From assembly GCA_964478075.1 (NCBI GenBank), contig CAYZGO010000005.1:62001-126000 (forward strand): DNA of 64,000 nt, read 5' to 3'. The notes under the pieces are model-generated. The model made no database searches. It was not told the DNA's origin and saw only the letters and a list, made by a program, of their open reading frames with translations. The DNA is from DAOUEX01 sp034430235. Lineage in GTDB: Bacteria > Chloroflexota > Anaerolineae > UBA2200. Positions 41,387 through 50,527 of this stretch are shown piece by piece (within the stretch, counting starts at the first letter, position 1; every line of letters begins with the position of its first letter). Position numbers and translations under genes: made by a program.

Positions 41387-42432
41387 CACTGACCAACCTC
41401 GTTTCTCTGCAGCAGGCGTACCAGAGTCTGGGCGGCCGCAGACCACGTACGTGATTCGACCAGCGCTCTCGTAGCACATGGCGTAGACACAGCCGCATTC
41501 ACCATGTTTTCAAGTTCCGCCCGGCCATGCAAGTAGAACAGGCCACGACCTTGGCAGAAGAAATCCGGGAGCCCACCAAAAGGCGTGCAAATGACCGGCA
41601 GGTTGCAGGCCATTGCCTCCAGTACAGACAGCGGTATCTCAATAGCCGCTGTATCGCCTTCAGCGAGGAAGAGATAAACGTCCGACAGCCGGTAAATGTC
41701 CTCCATATTTGCTAGGTACGTGTCAATCACCGTGGCTCCCTCGCCTCGCAAGGTTTCTTTCAATGCCTCATCCTGTTCAGTGCTGGTGCTGCCCACCACA
41801 ACCGTGTGATAGTTTCGGCCACCTTGAAGCGCCAGAAGGCGGGAAAGGTTGCGCGTGCCCTTCAGATGGCCTACGTGCGTCACCACTTTGGCTGCAGCAG
41901 GAATCCCATACTTGTTTCTCAGCGCTGCTTTCTCCGCTGGTGAGGCCGGACGAAAGCGCTGCGTGTCCACGGCCGGCGGAAAAAGGACCGTGTGACATCC
42001 CAGGTCACGAAGTACTCCTACAGTGCGCGAGGACTGGGCTAATACCAGGTCGGGGGCCAGGCGACCAATCAGCAGCTTGCCCCACACTGTGTAAGGCCTG
42101 GGCTGCAGAGTGATAAGGACTGTGTATGCACTGCGCCCGTAGAGAGCGAGCATCTTGGCGCGAGCAAAGCTGAATACCGTACCGCAGGCTGTCGGCACAT
42201 AGACTATAGCCTGCGGCCGAAAGCGCCTGATGGCACTGCTCAATCGAGCGCTGAGCAAAAGGCGGTTGACATCCACGTTCTTGATGCCATACTCCGCGTC
42301 CTCCAGCCCGCCACTGGTGAGGGCCAGCACATCATGTGCAACAGCCAGTGCCCCGATCAAATGCACCGCAACATTCTTGATACCTTCATCGTAGGGGGCA
42401 CGCAGGCGCTCGGAAAAAAGTGAGAGCCTCAC
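41386..42432 (-). CDS. GT4-family glycosyltransferase
   Basis: A 348-residue GT-B protein: MRLSLFSERLRAPYDEGIKN at the start, LSSAIRRFRPQAIVYVP, GHLKGTRNLSRLLALQGG at the start of the second domain, and PLSVLEAMACNLPVICTPFGGLPD near the C-terminus, which matches the GT4 E-x7-E region. It overlaps the next GT by 4 bp and its stop overlaps the nucleotidyltransferase-kinase start by one base, so the genes are translationally coupled. Confidence 0.87.
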   Translation of the reverse strand: MRLSLFSERLRAPYDEGIKNVAVHLIGALAVAHDVLALTSGGLEDAEYGIKNVDVNRLLLSARLSSAIRRFRPQAIVYVPTACGTVFSFARAKMLALYGRSAYTVLITLQPRPYTVWGKLLIGRLAPDLVLAQSSRTVGVLRDLGCHTVLFPPAVDTQRFRPASPAEKAALRNKYGIPAAAKVVTHVGHLKGTRNLSRLLALQGGRNYHTVVVGSTSTEQDEALKETLRGEGATVIDTYLANMEDIYRLSDVYLFLAEGDTAAIEIPLSVLEAMACNLPVICTPFGGLPDFFCQGRGLFYLHGRAELENMVNAAVSTPCATRALVESRTWSAAAQTLVRLLQRNEVGQ

Positions 42433-43571
42433 GGCGCTGTCCTCCCTGCGACCTCATAGTACAGTTGGCGGTATCTTGCGGCGACTGCCTCTAGCCGGAA
42501 ACGTTCTGCGAGTTGGCGGGATCGCTGCCCCATGCTACGACGCAATTCCCTATCAGCTAACAACTCCACAATGCGTCGTGCGAAGCCCTCAACGTCATCA
42601 GGTTCAACGCTGAAACCGCTGCGCCCATCCTCCACCAGATCAGGCACACCGCCAACCCGAGTTGCCACAACAGGTTTGCTGGCAGCCATTGCTTCAATCA
42701 CCGCCATCGGCGCCGTCTCCTGGCGCGAGGCCAGAACAACAGCCGCGCAGTGCGCATACTCCTGCAACAAGTGAGGCGTGTCTTGCAACCCGAGAAACTC
42801 CACATTGGACTCCAGGCCCTGTGCAGTCACGAACTCGCGCACCTTGCGGTAATAGACCTGACTGGTTGTTCTGCCGGCAATGCGCAGCCGTACGTTCGGC
42901 ACTTGTTGGCGTACAATAGCTAGGGCACGTAACAGATCGAGCACATTCTTACGCTCGTCAATCGTGCCTACATAAAGCAGCCGCTCTTCTTCCTCCAGGT
43001 CGGGGATGGCGAAGAACTCTGACGGTATCGGATTGTCTATGCGGTGGAAGCAGGCACTGCTACGGCTGCGGTACTCCTCCAGCACGTACGGACTGATGGC
43101 AACGATATCGTGTACATGCTGTACGGCGTAACGATCACACCACCTTTCCAGTAAAAAGCGACAGCGGTCGAACAGCGTGCTCTTGTATATCTGAGCTTCG
43201 CGGTGCACTATGCCATGGATCGTGAAAATGGTCGGATAGCCCGCACGTAGCGCAGCTACGGTGTAGTGGGCCGCATGAGTGTTGACCACACCAGGCTGCA
43301 CCTGACGCAGCAGTCGCTCGACACGCACAATAGAGGCCAGGGTGTTCGGCACAAACCGCCGCTTGGGCATAGCGATGTAGTAGATTTTGGTATCGTTGTC
43401 CTCGACAATGGCGCTTTTCTGGATGTCAGCATGGCAGTGGATGACGTGTATCTGCAGGTCATCGTAGGTCTGCAATCCACTGACGAGATTCTGCACTACT
43501 GCCCGCACACCTCCGGGCGCCCTTGCGCCAGGGACAGGGTACAGAGCCACCAGGCCCACCCGGAGTTTCAT
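42429..43571 (-). CDS. GT4-family glycosyltransferase
   Basis: Start at ATG 43569-43571, a 4-bp ATGA overlap with the radical SAM stop. A 380-residue GT-B enzyme with VALYPVPGARAPGGVRAVVQ at the N-terminus (acceptor domain), GTIDERKNVLDLLRALAIV, RLRIAGRTTSQVYY, SRQETAPMAVIEAMAASKPVVATRVGG (donor-binding motif) and ERFRLEAVAARY at the end. Retaining transferase of the GT4 type; substrate not decided. Confidence 0.9.
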   Translation of the reverse strand: MKLRVGLVALYPVPGARAPGGVRAVVQNLVSGLQTYDDLQIHVIHCHADIQKSAIVEDNDTKIYYIAMPKRRFVPNTLASIVRVERLLRQVQPGVVNTHAAHYTVAALRAGYPTIFTIHGIVHREAQIYKSTLFDRCRFLLERWCDRYAVQHVHDIVAISPYVLEEYRSRSSACFHRIDNPIPSEFFAIPDLEEEERLLYVGTIDERKNVLDLLRALAIVRQQVPNVRLRIAGRTTSQVYYRKVREFVTAQGLESNVEFLGLQDTPHLLQEYAHCAAVVLASRQETAPMAVIEAMAASKPVVATRVGGVPDLVEDGRSGFSVEPDDVEGFARRIVELLADRELRRSMGQRSRQLAERFRLEAVAARYRQLYYEVAGRTAP

Positions 43572-44695
43572 CTTCCAGTCACCAAGAACCATAGATACTT
43601 CTTCAGATCCTTCTTGATTCCCACATTGACAAAGCAGCCGCTGTTACAGTGCAAGCAAGCCGAACGGGTCAGCTCTTCACGAAAAGCAAGATTCTCAGGA
43701 TCGTAGTAGATTGCACTACAGGGGTTGGCAGGCAATCGGCCAGCACGGTTCGCAGCTAGACAGTTACCTATCTTGCGCGCCGATAAGCAGTAGTAGATGT
43801 CCCCACGTGCGTCAAGCACGAACGAGTCCAATGCGAACGGACAAGGCGTCTGTCTACGACGACCATCACGATACATCCTCAACATATCGTTCCAGTAATA
43901 GGACCTAAAGTTGGACGGATAGCGGTCGGCAGCGAGTTCCTGCAAGAAATTGAACAAGTACTCCCGATCTGCCTCGCCAAAATCTAGCTCGCTACGTCGC
44001 TCAATGTTGGAAACATAGGTTTCGTGAAAGCCGACCAATTGGAATCCCAGTTCGATGCCATGCTCACCACACCAGGCCTGCAGTTCGCGCAGCTCATAGA
44101 GGTTCTTGCGGGTGATGACACAGGCAGCGCCCAGCCAGAAGGGCTGTTCTGCTTGCAGATCTTTCAAACCCATCAGACACTGTTCTGTCCTGGCAAATGC
44201 CCCTGGGACGTTACGCATCTCATCGTGCACTTGTCCCACGCCGTCCAAAGACACTGAGACGTTGAAGCGGATCCTGCGTTCCGCACAGAGCTTCAACATG
44301 GCCCGGCTGTCGGCGAGGACGCGCCCTACGGCCAGACCGTTAGTGATCAGCGTCACCGACCCCAGCTGAGGCATCTTGTCCATAAAGACTTCCGTTAACG
44401 GGATCAAGTCGCGGCGCAGACTGGGTTCGCCTCCGGACAAGGTCAGCTGCTCGATGCTGTGGAAAATGCTGTCATCCAGCACGCGAGAGAAATCTTCCAG
44501 GCTCATCTCGTCGTGCTCTTCCTGCTGCCAGATATTGCACATTACGCAGCGCGCGTTGCAGCGATAGGTAACGTTGATCTGCAACTGACGTGGTGCTAAC
44601 GTGCGAAAATAGCCCGAGATGTTGTACTCGTAGAATCCACGAGCAATGACGTCCCATCGCGCTGTGAATAGTTTGTTCACGAAGGAACGGCGCAT
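43568..44695 (-). CDS. Radical SAM protein with SPASM-type C-terminus
   Basis: ATG 44695 is preceded by GGAGG; a TTG at 44713 was rejected. The 375-residue protein has the radical SAM cluster CNARCVMC (C46, C50, C53), the SAM-binding GGEPSLRRDL and the SLDGVGQVHDEMR block. A C-terminal cysteine-rich part (CPF, YYCLS, NCLAAN, PCSAIYY, CLHCNSGC) resembles SPASM auxiliary cluster domains. Such enzymes in polysaccharide loci carry out radical-based modification, for example of sugars or peptides, but the substrate is unknown. Placed between two GT genes with 4-bp overlap. Confidence 0.87.
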   Translation of the reverse strand: MRRSFVNKLFTARWDVIARGFYEYNISGYFRTLAPRQLQINVTYRCNARCVMCNIWQQEEHDEMSLEDFSRVLDDSIFHSIEQLTLSGGEPSLRRDLIPLTEVFMDKMPQLGSVTLITNGLAVGRVLADSRAMLKLCAERRIRFNVSVSLDGVGQVHDEMRNVPGAFARTEQCLMGLKDLQAEQPFWLGAACVITRKNLYELRELQAWCGEHGIELGFQLVGFHETYVSNIERRSELDFGEADREYLFNFLQELAADRYPSNFRSYYWNDMLRMYRDGRRRQTPCPFALDSFVLDARGDIYYCLSARKIGNCLAANRAGRLPANPCSAIYYDPENLAFREELTRSACLHCNSGCFVNVGIKKDLKKYLWFLVTGR

Positions 44696-44709
44696 GGTTC
44701 CCTCCACTC

Positions 44710-45849
44710 TCAATTTACAAGTTGCAAGTAGACCTGGCGTGTCTCACGAGCCACCACGTCGGCACGGAAGCGAGCCTCCGCCAGTTCACGTCCGCGACAG
44801 CCCATCCGTACACGCAGTTGGTCGTCGCCCAGGACGCGCAGCAGCGCAGCAGCCAGCCCAGCGACATCCCCATAGTCCACCAACAGGCCAGTGACGCCGC
44901 CCTCAACCATGTAAGGCACCCCGCAGACCCGTGTGGCCACTACAGGGCGGCCAGCAGCCATCGCTTCGGCCACGACTACCGGGGCTGTTTCCTGCTTCGA
45001 GGGCAGGGCCAGCACCGCACAGCGTGCGTATTCCCCCACCATTTGCTCCATGGTCAAGGAACCCAAAAAGGTTACTGCTGCGTCAAGACCGTGCCGTGCA
45101 ACGAGCTGGTGGCAGGCCTCAAAGTAAGCCGGAGCGCTCCCTATTTCGCCTGCCACTCGCAGGCGAACTTGTGGTAAGGTGTTCTTCACTTCAACCAGTG
45201 CGCGCAACAGGTTTAGGAGGCCCTTACGAGGGATGACTCTACCTACGTATAGTATGGCGGCTTCTTCTTCCTCCTCATTGCTCACCGCGAAGAACCTGTC
45301 ATCCACTGGATTTTCGATCCGATACACACGCCCCTTGAAGCCCCCTGTGCGTTCCAGTTCTTCTTCCACGTAAGGACTGATGGAAATAACATTCTCCACT
45401 CTGGCCAGACAATACTTCTCGTAGACGGTATTCATGAAGCCCCTCAAACGAGCAGCCAGCCCTGTGGCGAACTCGGCCTCGCGGAAGAAGATGCCATGTG
45501 TGGTAACAACGTGGGAGCAGGAGAAACCAGCAGCAGTGCCGGCATAGATGCCCATGCCTTGCGCGTGTACAATGTCAGGCGACAAGCGCTGAAGTGCACG
45601 CCGCATGCTCCACACATCCCTTACGTGGAAGGTTAGCCGGCCCAGACGCCTGCGCTTCAGAATATGCAGCGGCCATCCGGCCCCGGTCGTGCTCAGCCTA
45701 TCCTCAATCCCTGGCTGACAGGTAACTACATGCAAATCCAGGTCGTCAAAGCGTGCCAAGCCTCGCAGCAGAGGCACCATGATTGCCTCAATCCCGCCCA
45801 CAAGCTGCTCTTCGTTGAGTGGATACTGGCCAAGCATGGCTACACGCAT
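44710..45849 (-). CDS. GT4-family glycosyltransferase
   Basis: A 379-residue GT-B protein. It opens with MRVAMLGQYPLNEEQLVGGI, has IVHAQGMGIYAGTAAGFS in the first domain, and GRVIPRKGLLNLLRAL, LRVAGEIGSAP, SKQETAPVVVAEAMAAGRPVVATRVCGVPY as the donor-site region. It is similar in sequence to the GT at 42429-43571 (both with TAP-V-EAMAA-PVVATRV blocks), consistent with duplication inside the locus. The stop lies 15 bases before the radical SAM start. Confidence 0.9.
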   Translation of the reverse strand: MRVAMLGQYPLNEEQLVGGIEAIMVPLLRGLARFDDLDLHVVTCQPGIEDRLSTTGAGWPLHILKRRRLGRLTFHVRDVWSMRRALQRLSPDIVHAQGMGIYAGTAAGFSCSHVVTTHGIFFREAEFATGLAARLRGFMNTVYEKYCLARVENVISISPYVEEELERTGGFKGRVYRIENPVDDRFFAVSNEEEEEAAILYVGRVIPRKGLLNLLRALVEVKNTLPQVRLRVAGEIGSAPAYFEACHQLVARHGLDAAVTFLGSLTMEQMVGEYARCAVLALPSKQETAPVVVAEAMAAGRPVVATRVCGVPYMVEGGVTGLLVDYGDVAGLAAALLRVLGDDQLRVRMGCRGRELAEARFRADVVARETRQVYLQLVN

Positions 45850-45854
45850 AGAGG

Positions 45855-47342
45855 TTACACCTGCGCTTGCTGCAGGCGCGGTCGAGACGAGCGCAAATGA
45901 CCTGCGTAGCCTAGAATTGTGCCGGTGACTAAGAAGAACACCAAACTGGTAAAGACGTTTATCCAGAGATCCACAGCAGCCGCGGACACAGTGTAGACGG
46001 CAATGACTGCCCAGCCTGATACCAACAAGGCTCTATCCACCCTACTGTCCTCTCTAGGACGGCGGAACATGGCCCACATCTCCAAGAACATGGAAATGAA
46101 TATCAGCACGTATGGTATGAAGGAGACCAGCCCCATAGTCGAAAGCACAAGAACATAGCTATTGTGCGGTGTTGGCTGGTCATAAGCAAGAGTCGGCCAG
46201 TAGCCGCCGTACTCCAGGAAATAGTGGGCAAAATTGCCTAACCCCACTCCGAAAAGCAAATCGTTCCGAATCATCTTCTCGCTTGCTTCCAGCATGGTCA
46301 GACGGAATCGAAGCGAACTGACATTAGAAAGCCGCTCAGTAGCTACCGCGCTCTCACTGATTACCTGCCAGTACACCAGACCAACAACGGCAGCAATGAG
46401 TAAGATGGGCAGCAGAATGCGCCGGTATTCCCATGCACAGAGCAGCATAATAAACAGACCAACGACTAATGCCAGCCAGGCACCCCGGTTGTAGCAGAAA
46501 AAATTACCCAACAAGGCTGCCAGAAACAATGCGCCGTAGAATGCCCTGGCATACGGGGAACGCTCCCGTACAAGCTTGTAAAGTGCAATGGGAACGACCA
46601 TCCCCAACACGGTGGCCAGGAAAGCCGGGCTACCCAGAAGGCTAACGACCTTGGGCAGGCTCCGCGTGTAGGATGGTGTCCCGCCGATTGCGCCTAGGTT
46701 GGAGACGAGCGGTTGGCCAGTGAGACTCTCGTAGAAAACCATGAAAGACAAGTAGATTCCGATCACCGCCAGGGCCAAGCCAAGCTTATCCAGCCCGGTC
46801 TTCTCTTCATAGAGGTTTTTGGCCAAGGCGAAGACCAGAAAAGGCGTGATGAACTTGTCGAACAAGACCTGGACACTGCGGTTAATGCCAGCCAGTCCAG
46901 CCGCCGCCGAGGGCAACACCGCAATGCAGAACATGACCATGAATACTTCCACTGCGCCTAACCGCCGCATCTTCTTCTTGCCGATGGCCAACTGCGCCAC
47001 CCAGACAACGCTCAACGTGGCAACAGCCAGGCGAGCCAGACTCAAGTCTGGAATGCCAGGCGGCAGTCGAATGTTGAGGATGTGCCAGAGCGTTGTGTGA
47101 TGTGCCAATGCATAAGGCGCCACGATAATCCACAGCAATAGACCATTGACAGGGCTCATAAGAATAACAACTATCAGGCCGCCTATTGCCACTAGGCGCA
47201 CCGCGTCTTGCCAATTCGGTGAGACGACTAGCTTGCCCAGGAAGAGTGCGAAGACTATAGCAAAGGCCACTAGCAGCAAGCCAGCCAGAAGGGTCTTGCC
47301 CAACCGAACCACTTTTATGAATCGCGCTTCGTCCATACGCAT
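45855..47342 (-). CDS. O-antigen ligase/polymerase family membrane protein (Wzy-like)
   Basis: A 495-residue protein with about 12 hydrophobic helices. The conserved block NRGAWLALVVGLFIMLLCAWE (around 290-310) and the later TPHNSYVLVLSTMGLVSFIPYVL match the Wzy_C/O-antigen ligase family. A long periplasmic loop lies between the helices near 335-385. It is the first gene of a minus-strand unit running down to 35728, six bases from the following GT. Expected to polymerise or ligate the lipid-linked repeat unit outside the membrane. Confidence 0.87.
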   Translation of the reverse strand: MRMDEARFIKVVRLGKTLLAGLLLVAFAIVFALFLGKLVVSPNWQDAVRLVAIGGLIVVILMSPVNGLLLWIIVAPYALAHHTTLWHILNIRLPPGIPDLSLARLAVATLSVVWVAQLAIGKKKMRRLGAVEVFMVMFCIAVLPSAAAGLAGINRSVQVLFDKFITPFLVFALAKNLYEEKTGLDKLGLALAVIGIYLSFMVFYESLTGQPLVSNLGAIGGTPSYTRSLPKVVSLLGSPAFLATVLGMVVPIALYKLVRERSPYARAFYGALFLAALLGNFFCYNRGAWLALVVGLFIMLLCAWEYRRILLPILLIAAVVGLVYWQVISESAVATERLSNVSSLRFRLTMLEASEKMIRNDLLFGVGLGNFAHYFLEYGGYWPTLAYDQPTPHNSYVLVLSTMGLVSFIPYVLIFISMFLEMWAMFRRPREDSRVDRALLVSGWAVIAVYTVSAAAVDLWINVFTSLVFFLVTGTILGYAGHLRSSRPRLQQAQV

Positions 47343-47646
47343 AGCCTAGCTCTCTGTCCGTACAGTTCCAAGATGCCTAGGGGTGGGCACGCTGTCTTCT
47401 CCAACTACCCTGCTTGTTCTGTCGGGTAAGTGCGAGGAGATCGCTACCACCTGCTCTGCGCGTTGCTTCAAGGCAGCAACTACTCTCACATCCGTTGGTC
47501 TTCGTTGATACGCAGACTCGAACCTGCCCCTCGTTTTGCTGTCCCACGATTTCTGACAAGGCTGACACGCGACTAGTATACATTCGTTAAGCATAGCACG
47601 CAAACATGAAGACTTTGTGAATCTAGCACAACTCTATATGAAGGCT
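47343..47646. other. Divergent intergenic region
   Basis: No gene is supported between the Wzy-like gene (minus) and the decayed DNRLRE gene (plus). The right end holds the promoter at 47647-47675. No clear promoter for the minus-strand gene was found. Confidence 0.4.
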
Positions 47647-47675
47647 TTGGCAGATGGCCGCATATGCCGTATAAT
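47647..47675 (+). promoter_or_regulatory. Promoter of the decayed DNRLRE gene
   Basis: TTGGCA (47647-47652), 17-base spacer, TATAAT (47670-47675). The start codon lies 50 bases downstream, with GGGGAGG before it. A near-consensus promoter in front of a pseudogene suggests that the decay is recent. Confidence 0.7.
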
Positions 47676-47725
47676 ACGATGGAAGTTGACTACAGTACCA
47701 CCGCCCAGGGGAGGCTCCAAGCGCC

Positions 47726-48587
47726 ATGAAAACGGTTGTCTCCGTCATATTCATCGCTTCACTACTGGTCTTGATAGTGCCCAGCGCTCCCCAAGGGCAC
47801 GAAGACCAAGTTACCCACGCACCTGTCGCTTTCGCTGGCAGCCTTGCTTTGTCAACCATGGGAAGCCAGCCAAAGAGCCTCCAGGAAACTGAGAGCACCA
47901 TCACCTTGCAGCACGGAACGAACGGCTACTCAGGCTGCAAGGATACGTACATCTCATACCAGTACGGTCGGGATACCAACTACTCCTGGCAAAACGTGCT
48001 CCGAGTTGGTTACAAACAACAGAACTCCGCACTCGTCCACTTCGACCTGTCTCCCATCCCACCCAACGCTACCATCACTCAATCTACCCTCCAGCTCTAT
48101 GCCACGGGCTGGAGCGGTTCCAATATCACACTGGGCGCTTACTGCGTCCTGCGCAATGCAGACCCCAACCAAGCTACCTGGGATCAGGCCACACTGACTA
48201 GCTACTGGGACCAGCCCGGCTGCAACGATACCTCCACCGACCGCCGCGCTAATCCCGAAAGCTCGCTGACAACCAGCGGCATCCACAAGTGGTACGACTT
48301 TGACCTTACTGCCCTGACCCAGGAGTGGGTCAACAGCACACTCACCAACAACCGCGTGCTCCTCCGCGCTCTACTGGCGAATAACACACTCTACTTCGCC
48401 AGCGCCCAGAACAGCAGTGTCAGCTTGCGCCCCAAGCTGGTCATCACCTACCGCACTGCTGGCGGCTCTACCGCAACGTCTACCCATACGCCAACACCTA
48501 CGCCCACAACCACTACCAGCAGCACCCCAACGTACACGCCTGTAGGCGGACTAACCAGTAGTCCCACCTGCACGCCCAGCCTGTCAC
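47726..48587 (+). pseudogene. DNRLRE-protein gene, 5' piece
   Basis: ATG 47726 opens a frame with a signal peptide (MKTVVSVIFIASLLVLIV), a DNRLRE module (about 55-245) and a Thr/Pro linker to ~280. The frame continues to 48772, but its last part is out of phase with the real downstream coding sequence, so the tail after ~48587 is not natural. A normal protein would continue into the metallophosphoesterase piece. The missing part suggests a deletion at the junction, because the N-terminal metal-binding half of the phosphoesterase is absent. Confidence 0.7.
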
Positions 48588-48950
48588 CATGCCCCGCGTC
48601 AGACTATTGCGCTTCTCTCTCACTATCCACTGCTGATTCCCGACTGGCTGCTGCCCTACGTTGCCCTCAACTTCTTCCTGCTGTCCGAAACGGCTCGCGT
48701 CCGCATCACGGCCTTGATGCGGAAATACACTGTAGCTGCCTACCTCAGCGGCCACATCCACAGCACCTATGAACTGGTTTAACCCACCAGTGGCGCCCTG
48801 CAATTGTCCACGGCTACCTGCGGTCAACACGGAGTGTATCGCCTCGTCGCTCTCAATGATGGTGTACTCTCCACTGGCGTCGCCCAGGCTGAACAACCTT
48901 CCCCACTCATCTTTATCACCCGCCCACAGCAGTACTACCCGAGAAGCCCA
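48588..48950 (+). pseudogene. Metallophosphoesterase C-terminal fragment, frame-shifted
   Basis: Read in the frame starting at 48588, the translation gives QTIALLSHYPLLIPDW, LPYVALNFFLL and YLSGHIHSTYELV, which match the C-terminal part of calcineurin-like metallophosphoesterases (the GH-x-H motif is SGHIHS). A TAA at 48780-48782 interrupts it, then PTSGALQLSTATCGQHGVYR continues. Near 48945 the frame shifts again. The N-terminal metal-binding half is missing. Confidence 0.7.
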
Positions 48951-50359
48951 GCTCTACCATTCACGGCCTTCAGCAGGTCAGAGTACTCGCCTTCTCCCAC
49001 GCTCCCATCCAGAACGTTTCATTCCCTGTTGACAAAGGAAGCCCGGTCCCTATGTCATACCAGGGAGGCAACCTTTGGAGCGCCTCATGGGATGCCGGCA
49101 CCGCCAGCCAAACCCATCATGTGCTTGCGGTCAGTGCCACTGACGCCACAGGGCGTACTTCCATGGAAGCAGTTGATGTTATGGTTAGTGCAGCAGGTAC
49201 GCCCTCCAACATTGCGCTTGACAGCCCGACCGAGGGAGAGACTGTCAGCGGAGTCGTGAGTGTGTCCGGTCTGATCAGTGATCAAGACGGACTGAGGGCT
49301 GTGCGTATCTATATTGATAGCGCACTGCGCTCGGAAATCCCATTGCAGGGCACCACTCGCAGCTTTAGCTGGGCGTGGGATACATCTCAGATGAGCAACG
49401 GACAACACTGCGTTCGCCTATACCTGTACGACCAGGCATACCATAGTGCCTGGACCGACTCTGTTCACGTCACAGTCCTTGACGCTCTCGCCGACACTCC
49501 ACCATCCATCTCCCTGCTCACGCCAACCAATGGGCAAGCTATCTCCGGTGAGGTTGAAGTGAAGGCTAGTGCGGCCGATGACCTGGGACTGACGCGTATT
49601 GTATTTCGATATCGGCGGGAGAGCGACGACGCGTGGACTGCTTTCGCCGTCATTGACCCTGCGGATATGGACAACCTAACTACGCCCTTCCCCACATCTG
49701 GCCTGTACGCCGCTCAATTGCAGACCTCCGCACTGATCAACGGAAGCTATTCCCTTCAGGCCGTGGCCTATGACACGGCAACGTACGTACAGACCGCCAC
49801 AGCCACTGCTAGCATCACCGTGCAGAATACGGAGCCCATGCCTCCCATCGTGGTTACAGGCACCATTGCTGTGCCATGGAGCGACCATTACCAGATCAAT
49901 GGCCTGACTGACCAATTCACGGACCAGATTCTGATCGGCTCGCCATTCCATGCTGGCTTCCACTTCACCGGTCTGGACATTCCACGCAACGCAACCACAG
50001 TATCCTCCACGCTGACCCTGACCAACCTGTGGTACCAGACCTCGTCCTGTTGCCTGCGCATCGAAGGTGAGTTACATGGCAACCCAGAGAATTTCCTTGG
50101 CAGTAGTCTAGCTTTCCGTCCTAGGACGACCGCGAGCGTCATCTGGACAATACCCCACGGTGTGGCCAGCTTTGGCACGAGTCCAGACCTGCGCAACATT
50201 ATCCAAGAAATAGTTTCCCTGCCAGACTGGCGACCGGGGAGCAAGCTGGCGTTGTTCATCACTTCGGCAGGGACAGGAACCCGTGCTGTCAACTGCTATG
50301 AGGGTAACAGGGCTAAAGCAGCCCGGCTAAACGTTTCATATGTCTTGGCTCCGCACTGA
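48951..50359 (+). pseudogene. Ig-like and beta-sandwich tail of the decayed gene
   Basis: The frame is the same as that of the first piece and encodes VRVLAFSHAPIQNVSFPVD, then GGNLWSASWDAG, two Ig-like domains (DSPTEGETVSGVVSV and SLLTPTNGQAISGEVEV) and a C-terminal beta-sandwich ending LNVSYVLAPH. The stop is at 50357-50359. From ATG 49052 the part could still be translated alone, but it has no signal peptide and no convincing ribosome-binding site, so it is read as the 3' part of the pseudogene. Confidence 0.65.
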
Positions 50360-50527
50360 TGCCGACTGCAAATCGGGGCGGTTTGGCGACGAGGTCTACA
50401 CGCATGAGCGCGTCCCCTCCACGTTGGGCTGTCTCGCCTCAAGTTGAGATCCGCGGCAGCATGTGGAGTGTGTGTAATAACCCCCCTAGTCTCTTTGGGC
50501 TCTGATTGCATATTCCCATGGCAGATC

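Noticed and set aside
48588..48772. Natural C-terminal tail of the DNRLRE gene
   Set aside because: In this phase the residues (Cys/Arg/His-rich) match nothing, while another phase encodes a metallophosphoesterase fragment.
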